Source: Marinospirillum sp.
GTDB taxonomy: Bacteria; Pseudomonadota; Gammaproteobacteria; Pseudomonadales; Halomonadaceae
DNA length: 6,902 nucleotides
Assembly: GCA_007116865.1 (NCBI GenBank)
Contig: SKHR01000250.1
Location: 1-6,902, forward strand
Reading direction: 5' to 3'
Shown in pieces: positions 5,900 through 6,902 of this stretch. Position 1 is the stretch's first letter; the number at the start of each line of letters is the position of its first letter. The notes under the pieces were generated by a model. It searched no databases. It was given only the letters and a program-made list of their open reading frames with translations, and was not told the origin of the DNA. The translations under genes and the position numbers were made by a program.

Positions 5900-6902
5900 A
5901 ACGCAATCTTTCCACTCGATTCACCTCTGGAATCAAGCGCGTTCTTTTCATTACCCGAGCCAGATGCACTCGGTCCATTACCGTGATTTCCAAAGTGAGG
6001 GTCGACAAACGCGCATCGCGCTCATCGACACTGATACGTTCCAGATTGGCATCCATTTCTGTCATCAGGGTCGCAATGCGGGCGATGATGCCGCGCTGAT
6101 GTTCAATTTCCAGACGCAGCCCGACGCTGAAGTCACCTTCAACCTGATCGGCCCAGGTCAGGCTGACACATTTTTCCGGATTGTTGCGAATATCACCCAG
6201 GTTACGACAGTTGTATCGATGCACCACGATACCGCTGCCAAAGCTGATATGGCCGAGAATCGCGTCTCCTGGTATCGGACGGCAGCAGCGGGCAAAACTT
6301 ACTACCATGCCCTCGCCCCCATGAATGACCATGCTGGATTCCGGTTGCTCTGGCTGTTCCGTGCCACCGCTGACCTCAAGCAGTCGCCGCGCCACCGCAT
6401 AGGCCATCAGCTTGCCCAGACCTATCGCTTCCAGCAAGGCCGACCAGCTGCCCATTTCCAGCACTTCCGCCAGCTGAGCCTGATCGGCTTCGCTGATCTG
6501 ATCCAGGGCACAATCAAACTGGGTCAGCGCCTTTTCCAATAAACGTCGGCCCAGCAACTCTGACTCACTGCGCTGCTGCTGTTTAATAAAATGACGAATC
6601 GCTGAGCGGGCTCTGGCCGTGGTCACAAACGCCAGCCAGGCCAGGTTAGGCCGTGCACCGGGCGCAGTGATCACCTCAACGGTTTGACCACTTTGCAACT
6701 TGGCCGAGAGCGGCGCCAGTTTGCGATCGATCCGGCAGGCCACACAGCTATTGCCGATATCGGTATGCACTGCATAGGCAAAGTCAACCGGCGTTGACCC
6801 CTTGGGCATTTCCATGATGTCACCACGAGGGGTGAACACATAAATTTCATCGGGGAAAAGATCGACCTTGACGTGCTCAATAAACTCTAGAGAATCCCCG
6901 GC
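5898..6902 (-). CDS. spoT: SpoT bifunctional (p)ppGpp synthetase/hydrolase, C-terminal part
   Basis: The last 334 residues of a RelA/SpoT protein; the frame is open to the right edge, so the start and the HD-hydrolase and synthetase domains (roughly the first 370 residues in E. coli SpoT) lie outside. The in-frame GTG at 6839 is internal: the codons before it read EFIEHVKVDLFPDEIY, a conserved SpoT segment. In order the fragment shows the TGS domain (about 18-80, with VFTPRGD and AYAVHTDIG), a helical region, the conserved Cys-Cys domain (SFARCCRPIPGD, Cys206-Cys207 of the fragment), and a C-terminal ACT domain (about 259-334, ending NRVERLR). SpoT makes and destroys (p)ppGpp in response to starvation, and the C-terminal half senses and transmits the signal. 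Similarity to E. coli SpoT is clearly greater than to RelA. Hydrolase and synthetase activity cannot be judged here. It is transcribed into ridA. Confidence 0.95.
   Translation of the reverse strand, partial: AGDSLEFIEHVKVDLFPDEIYVFTPRGDIMEMPKGSTPVDFAYAVHTDIGNSCVACRIDRKLAPLSAKLQSGQTVEVITAPGARPNLAWLAFVTTARARSAIRHFIKQQQRSESELLGRRLLEKALTQFDCALDQISEADQAQLAEVLEMGSWSALLEAIGLGKLMAYAVARRLLEVSGGTEQPEQPESSMVIHGGEGMVVSFARCCRPIPGDAILGHISFGSGIVVHRYNCRNLGDIRNNPEKCVSLTWADQVEGDFSVGLRLEIEHQRGIIARIATLMTEMDANLERISVDERDARLSTLTLEITVMDRVHLARVMKRTRLIPEVNRVERLR

Noticed and set aside
5769..6542. 257-codon open frame on the plus strand
   Set aside because: It is antisense to spoT and the start of ridA, which are conserved along their length. 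The translated product shows no recognisable motif and is a shadow frame.
6837..6839. GTG as the start of the spoT reading frame
   Set aside because: The frame stays open to the window edge and the 21 upstream codons match a conserved internal SpoT segment, so the gene is truncated by the window and does not start here.

Overview
The window looks like ordinary chromosomal core sequence from a gammaproteobacterium, probably of the Pseudomonadales/Oceanospirillales type. RibA, HemE, RidA and the SpoT fragment all read like close relatives of the Enterobacterial and Pseudomonad proteins, and key residues fall at the same numbers as in E. coli HemE, RibA and RidA. The spoT-ridA pairing is one I recall from Pseudomonas. 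Base composition is moderately GC-rich and even. I see no insertion sequence, tRNA, phage gene, CRISPR array or other sign of recent transfer. The genus cannot be named from this sequence alone.

Layout, left to right. (1) The first 36 codons of radA lie on the minus strand and run off the left edge. (2) A 91-bp divergent gap carries promoter-like elements on both strands. (3) metY, an O-acetylhomoserine sulfhydrylase gene, lies on the plus strand. (4) A 13-bp perfect inverted repeat sits at the convergent junction with the next gene. (5) A minus-strand gene encodes a 680-residue PHA-synthase-like alpha/beta hydrolase with a Lys/Ala/Pro-rich tail. (6) hemE lies 62 bp upstream of it on the same strand with no visible terminator between them. 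(7) A 188-bp divergent gap separates hemE from ribA. (8) ribA (GTP cyclohydrolase II, plus strand) ends in a 4-bp stop-to-stop overlap with ridA. (9) ridA and the C-terminal half of spoT lie on the minus strand as an operon; spoT runs off the right edge.

Most of the genes are housekeeping: recombination repair (RadA), methionine and sulfur assimilation (MetY), heme (HemE), riboflavin/FAD (RibA), enamine/imine detoxification next to PLP metabolism (RidA), and (p)ppGpp control (SpoT). They do not form one pathway. The accessory-looking gene is the PHA-synthase-like one. Its H1/PhaF-like tail, joined directly to a synthase-type catalytic domain, is the item most worth a second look. I do not see a convincing new multi-gene system.
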